This document shows, piece by piece, positions 15,610-15,664 of a DNA stretch of 15,664 nucleotides. This DNA comes from CAYFJO01 sp964343305 (GTDB lineage: Bacteria; Planctomycetota; Planctomycetia; Pirellulales; Pirellulaceae), in the NCBI GenBank assembly GCA_964343305.1, contig CAYFJO010000251.1, positions 1 through 15,664 of the forward strand, written 5' to 3'. Position numbers and translations under genes: made by a program. Each line of letters starts with the position of its first letter. The first letter of the stretch is position 1. The notes beneath the pieces are model-generated. The model saw nothing but the letters and a program-made list of their open reading frames with translations. It did no database searches and had not been told where the DNA came from.

Positions 15610-15664
<55 letters not shown>

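Overview
The window looks like part of a planctomycete chromosome (Pirellula/Rhodopirellula-like). The evidence is the density of sulfatases, a Tat-exported Gfo/Idh/MocA oxidoreductase, DUF1080 (3-keto-disaccharide hydrolase-like) domains, a PVC-type membrane-bound dehydrogenase domain with HEAT-like repeats, and a 16S rRNA 3' end followed by a terminator instead of a 23S gene. Unlinked 16S and 23S genes are known in planctomycetes.

Bases 1-7495 hold a minus-strand sugar-catabolic operon. It is read from a strong sigma70-type promoter (7467-7495) in the order ROK-family regulator, transaldolase/F6P-aldolase-like enzyme, exported Gfo/Idh/MocA oxidoreductase, a three-domain DUF1080 protein broken by one apparent base deletion, and a sulfatase that runs off the left edge. 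A plausible joint role is desulfation, oxidation to a 3-keto sugar, cleavage of the keto-glycoside and entry of the sugar into central metabolism, under ROK control. Each gap between these genes, and the ROK 5' leader, carries exactly one REPIN-like element: two inverted hairpins, each preceded by GTAG. Stem changes between copies are mostly compensatory. A fifth copy of the main family lies in frame inside the sulfatase gene.

Bases 7496-7852 are a divergent intergenic region with an inverted repeat, a possible plus-strand promoter and a leader of about 190 bases. Bases 7853 to about 11390 encode a large plus-strand exported fusion: sulfatase, PVC-type dehydrogenase propeller and HEAT-like repeats.

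From about 11390 to 13620 the sequence is a mosaic of minus-strand fragments butted together without spacers: the middle of a GH2 glycosidase, the C-terminal two thirds of an iduronate-2-sulfatase-like protein, and a GH117-like glycosidase lacking its C-terminus. At about 11390 the GH117-like gene meets the truncated fusion gene tail to tail. At about 13620 the GH2 fragment meets a truncated FGE-fold/leucine-rich-repeat gene. These joins indicate illegitimate recombination in the genome or assembly chimerism; the sequence alone cannot decide. The gene content (sulfatases, GH117, GH2) suggests use of sulfated algal polysaccharides.

The right end holds a DUF433/DUF5615 toxin-antitoxin-like pair with a 4-base overlap, a rho-independent terminator, a REP-like hairpin and the 3' end of a 16S rRNA gene, all oriented to the minus strand.
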